Source: Bacteroidales bacterium (GTDB lineage Bacteria > Bacteroidota > Bacteroidia > Bacteroidales > VadinHA17). Taken from it: DNA of 34,003 nt. The notes under the pieces were generated by a model. That model saw only the letters and a program-made list of their open reading frames with translations. It was not told the origin of the DNA and ran no database searches. The stretch lies in assembly GCA_029932855.1 (NCBI GenBank), contig JAOZPG010000026.1, forward strand, positions 1 through 34,003, read 5' to 3'. Position 1 is the stretch's first letter. Every line of letters starts with the position of its first letter. This document shows, piece after piece, positions 8,690-16,234 of this stretch. The position numbers and the translations under genes are program-made.

Positions 8690-10114
8690 TCAGCTTCCCG
8701 GGATTGTTTCATCATCACGTTTTCTGGGAGCAATTGCAAAGCCTGTAAATCCATACAATAAAGCGAATAAGAATCCTGTATAACACATTATAGCCCAGGG
8801 AATGTAAGAAAGGGTATCAACACCCAGGGTTCCGGCAATAAAAACTCCGGCAATACTCCATGGAATTAAGGGGACTATCACTGTACCGCTATCTTCAGTT
8901 GTCCGGGATAAGTTCTTTGCTGCCATATTGAATTTCTTATATGCCGGGGCAAATAACTCACCCGGAATTAATATGGACAAGAATGAACTTCCTGTCATGA
9001 TTGCAGTGGCAATGGAAGCAAATACTGATGAAGCGACTATCTTACCTGCTGTATTGGCAACCCGTAACAATCGTTCAAGAATCACATCCAACATTCCTGT
9101 GCTCTGAATTATTCCGCCAAAAGCGAATGCACAAAAGGCTATCAGGGTAACATGCATCATATCAACCATCCCTCCCCTTGTAAACAAGGTATCTACCAAT
9201 GGCTCACCGCTATCAAACACATAACCGTTTACCATGGAAGCCACAGAAGTTTTCAGGTCAAGCCCCTGCACCATTATGGCCAGGACAACTGCAAAAACTG
9301 ATGACAGAAGCATATTGGGAATAACCGGCTTTTTCAGTATTGCAGATCCAAGTGTAACAACAGGAGGAATAATCAAGACCCAGTGAAAAGTGAAATTATC
9401 ACGAATAGTCTGCATGATAATATCAGTTTTTTCAAGAGAGACACTCCCGGCGCTATGCGATGACAATCCAAGTATCAGATATACTGTCATTCCTATCAGC
9501 CAGGCAGGTGTAGTAGTCCAAAGCATATGTTTTATATGGTCAAACAAGTTACTGCGGGTTGCAATAGGTGCCAGGTTTGTAGTATCGGAAAAAGGAGATA
9601 ACTTATCACCAAAATATGCTCCGGCAACAATTGCTCCGGCTGCCTGGCCCAGTGGGATATTCAATCCATGTGCAATTCCAATAAAAGCCACTCCCACCGT
9701 ACCAATGGTTCCATAAGATGTGCCGGTAAACAATGAAATAAGGGAGCATACAAGTGAAGCTGTAACAAGAAAATACTGTGGGGAAATAATCTTTAAACCA
9801 TAATAAACCAGCATTGGAATTGTTCCGGCAGCGATCCATGATCCTATCAGGGCACCAACAACTATAACAATTAGCATTGCAGGCATGCCTTTCATCATGC
9901 TCTTGATTATGCCGTTCTCGATCTCCTTGTAAGAATATCCAAGGTAAAGTGCAATAAAGCCGGCAACAGTGGCGGCAGCAATAAGCAGTATTTCTGCATT
10001 CAGATGCAGCAAACCATATCCGAATCCCAGAAAAACAGCAATAGAAATAAGCGGGATCAATGACTGTAAGAAGGTGGGAGTCTTTTTTACTGAGGTCTTA
10101 ATTGTTTCTGTCAT
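8690..10114 (-). CDS. nhaC: NhaC-family Na+/H+ antiporter
   Basis: This 474-residue polytopic membrane protein has about 11-12 hydrophobic segments. Family landmarks include GTSYGTIGTVGVAFIGIA, the GAYFGDKLSPFSDTTNLAP motif of the NhaC ion pathway, and TEDSGTVIVPLIPW near the C-terminus. Members exchange sodium for protons, and some relatives exchange organic or amino acids. The upstream in-frame start at 10132 is a TTG that would overlap the previous gene. The ATG at 10114 begins 1 nt after the carboxypeptidase stop and is preferred. This near-zero spacing implies translational coupling with the M14 peptidase gene, so a link to uptake or pH homeostasis during peptide use is plausible. Confidence 0.88.
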   Translation of the reverse strand: MTETIKTSVKKTPTFLQSLIPLISIAVFLGFGYGLLHLNAEILLIAAATVAGFIALYLGYSYKEIENGIIKSMMKGMPAMLIVIVVGALIGSWIAAGTIPMLVYYGLKIISPQYFLVTASLVCSLISLFTGTSYGTIGTVGVAFIGIAHGLNIPLGQAAGAIVAGAYFGDKLSPFSDTTNLAPIATRSNLFDHIKHMLWTTTPAWLIGMTVYLILGLSSHSAGSVSLEKTDIIMQTIRDNFTFHWVLIIPPVVTLGSAILKKPVIPNMLLSSVFAVVLAIMVQGLDLKTSVASMVNGYVFDSGEPLVDTLFTRGGMVDMMHVTLIAFCAFAFGGIIQSTGMLDVILERLLRVANTAGKIVASSVFASIATAIMTGSSFLSILIPGELFAPAYKKFNMAAKNLSRTTEDSGTVIVPLIPWSIAGVFIAGTLGVDTLSYIPWAIMCYTGFLFALLYGFTGFAIAPRKRDDETIPGS

Positions 10115-10115
10115 C

Positions 10116-11693
10116 TTACAGCTTCTTTTCAATCATATCTCCGGGTATGGCCTCTACTATCCGAACTACCGGAAATTCAGTTCCTTCCTCCAAATAATTA
10201 TCAAAACAATATTGAAGCATACTTCGCTCCGATACCACTCCCCAGCTTGATTGTGGTTCAAGCAACAGAGGAATAAGGTTTGAAGCAGGCTGGTTGAGAA
10301 ACACTAATACGCTTCCTTTCAAAAATCGTCTTTCTTCTGACAACTTATTCATGTCAATATTCTTTGCCGGCTTATCCTCATCAATTGCATCGGTAACATG
10401 CTTTATCCTGTATATCTCAGCATCCAGGTTGATATCTTCTTTCAAATAGCTCAGTTTAATATCATGACGTTTTAGAAGATCAATAAGATCAGTCTCCCCC
10501 CCGGAAGGTATTAAATATGCCACAGGCTTGAAAACACTAATTTTTACTTTTACAAGCGGCTGAAAGTTGTTAAGTTCTTTAACAATGGGCTTCCATTTAT
10601 AAAGGTCAAATACCGGAAATTTTATTACAGGATTATTTGTATCGGCAAAATAATCCATCTGCAGATAACTGGGATTATTGTGTGCATAATTCATATCCAG
10701 TAATTCAGCCTGTGCCCTGGCAACAAGCTCAATTATCCTGCTGTGATTATCACTTACCGTTTCAAGGAAAGCATTAAGAGCAGCCACCTGACCCATGGTT
10801 CTTCTCTTTATGTCCTGAGTGGGATCATCAAAGCGTTTACCCTCAAAAATAAATGATAGATTATTATAAATGGCCATACTCTGCCTGCCATCATTTATAT
10901 TCGTTGTACTATACCTTATCCTTGAACTGGCAGGAGGCCCACCCACTATATACCTGCTGAATGTGAATCCTTTGTCTTCAATCATTGCTCCTATGCGGGC
11001 TATCATTACATCTCTGGAAAAAGAGATCAGTTCCTTATTAACATTCAGGTTGGTGGCTCCCCCAAGCATTTCGTCTGCATTCTTGATATATCCCTCCTCT
11101 ATAAATGATTTCCTTATTGAATTATACTCATGTATATCAAGAGTCACCTGGGGATTCCACTTTTTATATAGTCTATGCAGGGCCAACACCTCTGGCTCGC
11201 TTAAAACAACATGATTCCTGTTCAGGTCCATATCCCTGGCATTCCTTCGCTTCAACAATTCTGCTCCATCGGGATTTACAACAGGAATAAGCAGCAAGTC
11301 AATATTATCAAGTATCGCCGAACTGTTCTGAGTCAGTTCACGCGCTACTATAAGAGCAGCTTCTTTACCTGATGGCTCATTCCCATGTTGCTGACAAAAC
11401 ACCATCACAACAGGCTTTTCACTCCTCATGCTCCCGAATTTCTTATCCCTGGTAAAATAAAGAACAGGAATGTTCCTGCCTTCAAGTGACTGGCCAATTA
11501 TTTCAAGTGAGACATGTTTGTTTGCAGCACAGAGCTTTTCGAGATAATCCATTGTCTCCTGATGCTTACTAAGCTCATTAAACCCCGATTGTTCCAGAGG
11601 TGTTTTGATCTGACTAAATCCGTTTGTTGCCACCAGTAGCATAACTACTGTCAATAAGGACTTAAACCATAAAAATGTTTTACTTGTTTTCAT
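10116..11693 (-). CDS. Secreted M14-family zinc carboxypeptidase
   Basis: This 525-residue protein has a signal peptide (LLTVVMLLVATNGFSQ). The M14 zinc site is complete: H103 and E106 in QQHGNEPSGKEAA and H188 in LDIHEY. Substrate-binding residues appear as NPDG at 140-143 and LNRN at 157-160, and the general base is probably E284 in FIFEGKRF. The ~190-residue C-terminal part (from about 330) is an extra domain seen in Bacteroidota M14 proteins, and I cannot assign it. The enzyme should trim C-terminal residues from peptides in the periplasm or outside. It sits directly before nhaC and after the IadA-like gene, with three tandem repeats in its leader. Confidence 0.87.
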   Translation of the reverse strand: MKTSKTFLWFKSLLTVVMLLVATNGFSQIKTPLEQSGFNELSKHQETMDYLEKLCAANKHVSLEIIGQSLEGRNIPVLYFTRDKKFGSMRSEKPVVMVFCQQHGNEPSGKEAALIVARELTQNSSAILDNIDLLLIPVVNPDGAELLKRRNARDMDLNRNHVVLSEPEVLALHRLYKKWNPQVTLDIHEYNSIRKSFIEEGYIKNADEMLGGATNLNVNKELISFSRDVMIARIGAMIEDKGFTFSRYIVGGPPASSRIRYSTTNINDGRQSMAIYNNLSFIFEGKRFDDPTQDIKRRTMGQVAALNAFLETVSDNHSRIIELVARAQAELLDMNYAHNNPSYLQMDYFADTNNPVIKFPVFDLYKWKPIVKELNNFQPLVKVKISVFKPVAYLIPSGGETDLIDLLKRHDIKLSYLKEDINLDAEIYRIKHVTDAIDEDKPAKNIDMNKLSEERRFLKGSVLVFLNQPASNLIPLLLEPQSSWGVVSERSMLQYCFDNYLEEGTEFPVVRIVEAIPGDMIEKKL

Positions 11694-11704
11694 ATATTGT
11701 AGTG

Positions 11705-11809
11705 TTAGTCTCAGGGTAAATCTTTTTGTATATAATCTGTTGGTCCCAGGATAAATATTATTGTTTATGATTTGTTGGTTCCATGGTAAATATTATTAGT
11801 TATGGTTTA
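11705..11809. repeat. Three tandem degenerate 35-bp repeats
   Basis: Units lie at 11705-11739, 11740-11774 and 11775-11809 with no gap. Units 1 and 2 match at 27 of 35 positions, and units 2 and 3 at 28 of 35, by direct comparison. Shared cores are GGTAAAT/GATAAAT preceded by CCAGG- or CCATGG-like bases, then an AT-rich tail. They fill nearly the whole 122-nt gap between the IadA-like stop and the M14 carboxypeptidase start, so they lie in the leader or promoter of the M14-nhaC unit. The function is unknown; repeated regulator sites are one possibility. Confidence 0.7.
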
Positions 11810-11815
11810 TTGCTT

Positions 11816-12976
11816 TTAGTCTTCAAATGTGCCTTTCTTAATTATCAGCCCCTTTTCTATCATCATTTTCCCATTGGCAAAAAGATATTCGATCTCGTTT
11901 TTTTCATTAAGCAATAGCAGGTCGGCATCCTTTCCTTCCTCTATCCTGCCTTTTTTTTGTAAGTTCAGTATCCTGGCAGGATTTGTACTTACAGGCTTTA
12001 TCGCATCCTCCCAATCAAAACCCTCATTCCGTACCAGTTCCAGCAAAGTATTAAATATGGCTTTTGAACTTCCCATCCCCAGTCTGACCAGTTTACCATC
12101 CTCGAAGAAGGGTAATGATCCATTACCGTCAGATGTAACTGTAATATGTTCAAGCGGAACTCCACCGGCTATTAAGTATGCTATGGCAGCTGAGGCATTT
12201 TTGGCTTCATGCTTAAACTCTTCAGGGTAGGCAGTTACATCAATATTTCCTTTTTTTCCATATTCCTTTGCCTGCTCAAGAATATGATCATTCCTGTTGC
12301 AATGAGTAGGCAGAAACTGAGTCAGCTCCAGGTCACTTTGTTCCACTGCCCTGTAGATAGGATTAAAAGGATTTTTCCTGTCTCCCATGTGAAGATTAAC
12401 GATTCCCGCCTTAGCTGAAAACATGCCTCCAAGTCTTGCATGAACTGCCAAACGGATAAGCTCATTATCAGTCGGCTCAGAGGACCTGTGGTCGGAAACA
12501 GCCACTTCTCCCACTCCTATCACTTCATCTATAAGTGAAATATCCCTACCTACATCACCAAGAATAGTTGGCGTAGGAACCTGGTATGCCCCTGTATACA
12601 TCCATGCAGACACACCCTCTGCCCTTAATGATTTCACCTTCATAAGAACACTCTCGGGATTTCTTGTCATACCATCAGTCCCCAGCAGTCCCACCACCGT
12701 TGTTACACCTGCTTCAAGCATCTGACTAAGCTTTAATTCAGGCGTCCGGGTTGAAGGTCCGCCTTCCCCGCCGGATCCTGCAATATGCACATGCCCGTCA
12801 ATAAGTCCCGGAATACAAATAAGTCCCGAAGCATCAATCAGTTGCAAAGGGAACTTCACACTATTCTCGTCAAGAAGGTTTTTTCCGACAGCAATAACTC
12901 TTCTTCCGGCTATCAGGATATCTGTCATTCCCATTGACTCAGGTGCATATAAAGTTGAATTTTTTATAAGTATCAT
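11816..12976 (-). CDS. iadA: Isoaspartyl dipeptidase-like amidohydrolase
   Basis: This 386-residue amidohydrolase-superfamily protein resembles E. coli IadA along its full length. Visible metal ligands are H62 and H64 (IDGHVHIAG), H196 (NLHMGD), H225 (PTHCNRN) and D283 (TSDGNGS). Substrate-site counterparts E71, Y131 and R228 are present. In E. coli IadA the two zincs are bridged by carboxylated Lys162 (GVKCAISDHRS). Here the aligned residue is E157 (GVGEVAVSDHRS), so the bridge would be a glutamate. IadA hydrolyses beta-aspartyl dipeptides formed by protein damage. The substitution may keep activity, since other amidohydrolases use Glu here, or mark a related specificity. The gene lies 12 nt after cysQ and is probably co-transcribed. 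Confidence 0.85.
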   Translation of the reverse strand: MILIKNSTLYAPESMGMTDILIAGRRVIAVGKNLLDENSVKFPLQLIDASGLICIPGLIDGHVHIAGSGGEGGPSTRTPELKLSQMLEAGVTTVVGLLGTDGMTRNPESVLMKVKSLRAEGVSAWMYTGAYQVPTPTILGDVGRDISLIDEVIGVGEVAVSDHRSSEPTDNELIRLAVHARLGGMFSAKAGIVNLHMGDRKNPFNPIYRAVEQSDLELTQFLPTHCNRNDHILEQAKEYGKKGNIDVTAYPEEFKHEAKNASAAIAYLIAGGVPLEHITVTSDGNGSLPFFEDGKLVRLGMGSSKAIFNTLLELVRNEGFDWEDAIKPVSTNPARILNLQKKGRIEEGKDADLLLLNEKNEIEYLFANGKMMIEKGLIIKKGTFED

Positions 12977-12988
12977 ATAATCAGTGAT

Positions 12989-13828
12989 TCAATTGCGTGA
13001 TTTGAAATATTTAGATCTTGCTATAAACATGGGGTTCAGTAGCCCGGGTTTATTATATAAAAAAGGAGAATTATCGGGTTGAAAGATATCCCCTCCCGAC
13101 TCTGTGATAATAATGTCACCGGCACCAATATCCCATTCCATGGTAGGTCCCATGCGGGGATAAACATCTGCTTTTCCCTCTGCTATCAGGCATAGTTTCA
13201 GTGAACTTCCGGCAGATATAAACTCCAGCTCTTCAAATCTCTCTTTTAATTTATCAACATATTTTATTGTGTCGGCAGACAGGTGGGAACGGCTGGCAAC
13301 AACATTTACTTTAGCATCCTTTCTCTCAACAGGCAATTTAATTGCTTTTGCTATTATATCTTTGTATTTCCTACTGAAGATGCCGGGATCAGCAAGATCT
13401 ATAAGAAAAGAGCCCTCATCCTTAATTGCGAAATACATCTTCTTAAACACGGGTAAATAAATAATTCCCATTATGGGCCTGTTCAGTTCCATAAGTGCAA
13501 TATTCACAGTGAACTCATCATTTCTTTTAATAAACTCCCTGGTTCCGTCCAGCGGATCGATAAGCCAGTATGACCGCCACCCTTTCCTGGTCTCAAATTT
13601 TATATCCCTGCCCTCTTCGCTCAATACAGGAATGCCCGTAGCTTCAACTCCTTCAGATAAAATAATGTGAGATCTCCTGTCGGCAAGAGTTAAAGGAGAA
13701 TCATCATCTTTCAGCTCAATACTAAAATCCTTTTTACCATATACTTCCATTATGGCATCCCCGGCTTTCAGTACCAGTACCGCCACATTCATAAAATAAT
13801 CTCTTAGTCGGGAGTTTTGAATGTTCAT
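12989..13828 (-). CDS. cysQ: 3'(2'),5'-bisphosphate nucleotidase CysQ
   Basis: This inositol-monophosphatase-superfamily enzyme has about 279 residues from the ATG at 13828. The metal-binding set is complete: LSEEG, the WLIDPLDGTREFIK core and MEWDIGAGDIII near the C-terminus. CysQ removes the 3'-phosphate of PAP, a product of sulfate assimilation, and can also act on PAPS. The frame stays open to 13870, but that start would overlap the transporter gene by 38 nt. The chosen ATG lies 4 nt after the transporter stop. Coupling to an SLC13 carrier recalls bacterial sulfate transport/assimilation gene pairs. An M27 start is also possible and would match the usual CysQ N-terminus. Confidence 0.88.
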   Translation of the reverse strand: MNIQNSRLRDYFMNVAVLVLKAGDAIMEVYGKKDFSIELKDDDSPLTLADRRSHIILSEGVEATGIPVLSEEGRDIKFETRKGWRSYWLIDPLDGTREFIKRNDEFTVNIALMELNRPIMGIIYLPVFKKMYFAIKDEGSFLIDLADPGIFSRKYKDIIAKAIKLPVERKDAKVNVVASRSHLSADTIKYVDKLKERFEELEFISAGSSLKLCLIAEGKADVYPRMGPTMEWDIGAGDIIITESGGDIFQPDNSPFLYNKPGLLNPMFIARSKYFKSRN

Positions 13829-13832
13829 ATGA

Positions 13833-15611
13833 TCAGAAATAAATAAATCCCAGGATAAATACTGTAACAAACATATATATTATGGTCAGGGGCAATCCAA
13901 GCTTGAAAAAATCATTAAAGGAATATTTCCCGGGACCAAAGACCATAAGATTAGTCTGGTAACCTATTGGAGTAATAAAATTTGCAGCTGCAGCATAGGC
14001 TACAGTAAGAATAAAAGGCTGTGGATCCAGTCCCAGCTTTACTGACATACTCAGTGCTATGGGAAAAATCAAAGCCACTGCTGCCTTTCCTGTAATATAG
14101 GCTCCCAGTATGGATGTAAGGATAAAAATACCTATAAGTATCCCATATTTACCCATGGGTGTGAATATGGAAATAAAGAAGTTTGCAAACATGGGCGCTG
14201 CACCCGATTTCATCATTGCCACGCCCAGTGCCAGTGCCATAACAATTATCAGTCCCAGGTTATAATCTATGCTTCCTGACAGGTCTTTGGGATTAGTAAG
14301 CTTAAGAAGAAATAAGACCAGCAAGAGTATTATAAGTCCCATAAACAATGAAATAATCTCAAATGCTGAAAGGAAAATCGCCAGGAGCAGTCCCCCTATT
14401 AATATTACAAGCTTATAAGTCTCAACCTTTTCAAATCCCTTGATCTTTGAAATAAGGTAAAAGTCGTTTGTATGACGTATTCTTTCCCTGAACTGGTCAC
14501 CTGCATAAAGTAGTAATACATCACCTGCTTTAATCTCCACGCCATGCATCTCTCCCGATATCCTTTCCTGGTTCCTGTGAATACTGATCACTGCAGCATC
14601 GTATCTTGACCGGAAATTGATATGTTTAAGTATCTTGCCTATGAAGGATGAGTTATGAGAAACAACTACTTCCACCACTTCTGTACTCTTCTTCCTGTGC
14701 AACATCCCAATTTCAGGAATACTTAGTCCGGAATTAGCATCCATAAGGTCGGCAATAGGTTCTCTGTTGCCGGCAAACACCAGCAGGTCTCCCGCTTCAA
14801 TAGAGAGGTTGTTGGATACCACGAAAAATACACGGGTTTGTCTTCTTATCTCAACAAGGTACAAGCCGTTAAGATTCCTTAAACCCGATTCCCCAATAGT
14901 CTTGCCCACAAGGTTTGAGTTCTTTTTTACCTGCGTCTCTATAAGGTAATTCCTATGAATATCATCAACATCATTATCATCAGCTTTATTATCGGGCAGC
15001 ATCCTGTGGCCGAAAAAATAGAGATAAGCAATACCAATAACTATCATTGGCACTCCAACATAAACAAAATCAAAAATATTAAGTGAGGGAAGACCGGGAA
15101 TTATGTCCTGATCAACTACCAGTCCGTTTACAATAAGGTTTGTTGATGTACCTATCAATGTTGCACATCCTCCAAGAATAGCAGCATATGAAAGAGGCAT
15201 TAATAATTTTGAAGCAGATATCTTATGCTTTTCAGACCATTGTTTTACATAAGGCATCATAACAGCAACCAGTGGAGTGTTATTCAGGAATGCAGACATC
15301 CCTGCCACCCATATCATCATTCTGATCAGGAAACCCTTATAACTCTTTGACTTTGCAAATATCCTTCCAAATAAAGCTTCAGCAATATGAGTTCGTCTTA
15401 TTGTATCCCCTATAAGCAGCAACATTATTATTACCAGTACCTGCTCATTGGCAAAACCACCAAGTATCTCCTTGGGGGTCAATACCCTGGAAACACCAAG
15501 CACAGCAATACCTATCACGAAGGTAAGGCCGGGACCAAATAGTTCAAGATACAATGAAGTGATAATAAATATCACAACAAGTATCACAATAATAAGATCA
15601 AATGTCAGCAT
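13833..15611 (-). CDS. SLC13-family anion permease with two RCK_C (TrkA-C) domains
   Basis: The 592-residue protein has an N-terminal membrane half (about 1-200), a soluble insert and a C-terminal membrane half (about 400-592). The insert at about 215-390 contains two TrkA-C/RCK_C-like units (each with GKTI or GKIL near the start and AGDLLVFAG or AGDVLLLYAG near the end). The membrane halves carry the paired family motifs, AFLNNTPLVAVMMP plus GTSTNLIVNG in the first and the TGKAAVAL and TPIGYQTNLMV regions in the second. This SLC13-RCK architecture is common in bacteria and algae, where several members import sulfate. CysQ, immediately downstream, supports sulfate. The nearby citrate lyase genes make a di- or tricarboxylate an alternative. 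Substrate not resolved. Confidence 0.88.
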   Translation of the reverse strand: MLTFDLIIVILVVIFIITSLYLELFGPGLTFVIGIAVLGVSRVLTPKEILGGFANEQVLVIIMLLLIGDTIRRTHIAEALFGRIFAKSKSYKGFLIRMMIWVAGMSAFLNNTPLVAVMMPYVKQWSEKHKISASKLLMPLSYAAILGGCATLIGTSTNLIVNGLVVDQDIIPGLPSLNIFDFVYVGVPMIVIGIAYLYFFGHRMLPDNKADDNDVDDIHRNYLIETQVKKNSNLVGKTIGESGLRNLNGLYLVEIRRQTRVFFVVSNNLSIEAGDLLVFAGNREPIADLMDANSGLSIPEIGMLHRKKSTEVVEVVVSHNSSFIGKILKHINFRSRYDAAVISIHRNQERISGEMHGVEIKAGDVLLLYAGDQFRERIRHTNDFYLISKIKGFEKVETYKLVILIGGLLLAIFLSAFEIISLFMGLIILLLVLFLLKLTNPKDLSGSIDYNLGLIIVMALALGVAMMKSGAAPMFANFFISIFTPMGKYGILIGIFILTSILGAYITGKAAVALIFPIALSMSVKLGLDPQPFILTVAYAAAANFITPIGYQTNLMVFGPGKYSFNDFFKLGLPLTIIYMFVTVFILGFIYF

Positions 15612-15630
15612 AAAACCCCATCATATATAT

Positions 15631-15655
15631 CTTCCTGTCCAATCGGGACGGGAAG
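15631..15655 (-). promoter_or_regulatory. 10-bp hairpin in the leader of the SLC13 gene
   Basis: Arms 15631-15640 and 15646-15655 pair over 10 positions with one G-T wobble around a 5-nt loop. The hairpin ends 19 nt before the transporter ATG, in the 58-nt gap after the HD gene. It is not followed by a T run, so it is not a standard intrinsic terminator. An RNA processing, stability or translation-control role is possible. Confidence 0.45.
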
Positions 15656-15669
15656 TTACTAAAGGCCTT

Positions 15670-16215
15670 TTAAAATCTATTCTTAAAAGGTAAAAAAGTC
15701 ATAAAATCGGCATGGTGCACAACATATGCTTCGGTAGATCTTTTAACCAGGTCTCCTTCTGCAGCATGTGCTGCTATGATATGACACACTTCAGCCGGAA
15801 CACCGCATTGTTCAGCCAGGGAAACGCCTGAGAATGGATGTCTCAGGTATTTTCCATAGAGCCCCTGTACCGATTCACCCTTATCATTCTTCTCATATTC
15901 CAGAAGCTTGCCAACATCGGCCAGTATAGCCCCGGCAATAAGAACATCCATATCCACGGGAAGCTCATCACCAAAAAATTCATTCATTTTTAATCCGCTC
16001 TCCCTTGCAATATGCACCACTGCCCTTTTATGTGCCATAAAGCTCACCTTCATTTCAGGACCCGCAAGAAGCGTAAAAGGGATAATATTTAGATCTTCAG
16101 CTGTCATCACACTTCTTTCAAGAGCAAGCTCCCATGTTTTTGCAGTTTTCTCCCTGAGATCCTTATCTGCAATCCATTCCAGTTCAGGCCATAGCCTTAA
16201 TAGTTCATCAGTCAT
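15670..16215 (-). CDS. Small HD-domain protein with Ala in place of the HD histidine
   Basis: This 181-residue soluble protein has the helical pattern of HD phosphohydrolases: candidate first histidines H62/H68 (MAHKRAVVHIA), the central dyad region ILADVGKLLEYE, further histidines H126, H145 and H150 (LRHPFSG...HIIAAHAAEG) and a terminal metal-ligand candidate D170 (VVHHADFMTF). The dyad reads A99-D100 instead of His-Asp; the codon is GCC, confirmed on the strand. With one metal ligand missing, catalysis may be lost, or H126/H145/H150 may compensate. It lies 19 nt after the dehydrogenase gene and 58 nt before the transporter gene, so it is part of that operon. Substrate unknown. Confidence 0.7.
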   Translation of the reverse strand: MTDELLRLWPELEWIADKDLREKTAKTWELALERSVMTAEDLNIIPFTLLAGPEMKVSFMAHKRAVVHIARESGLKMNEFFGDELPVDMDVLIAGAILADVGKLLEYEKNDKGESVQGLYGKYLRHPFSGVSLAEQCGVPAEVCHIIAAHAAEGDLVKRSTEAYVVHHADFMTFLPFKNRF

Positions 16216-16234
16216 AAAAGCTTATTTTACAATA

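Noticed and set aside
11744-13861. Exact 14-mer TCCCAGGATAAATA shared by the second 35-bp repeat (11744) and the 3' end of the SLC13 gene (13848)
   Set aside because: One or more shared 14-mers are expected by chance in 34 kb of AT-rich DNA, and the second copy is explained by coding sequence.
15666-15690. 8-bp inverted repeat CCTTTTAA/TTAAAAGG over the HD gene stop codon
   Set aside because: It is AT-rich and partly coding, with no following T run. It could reflect base composition.
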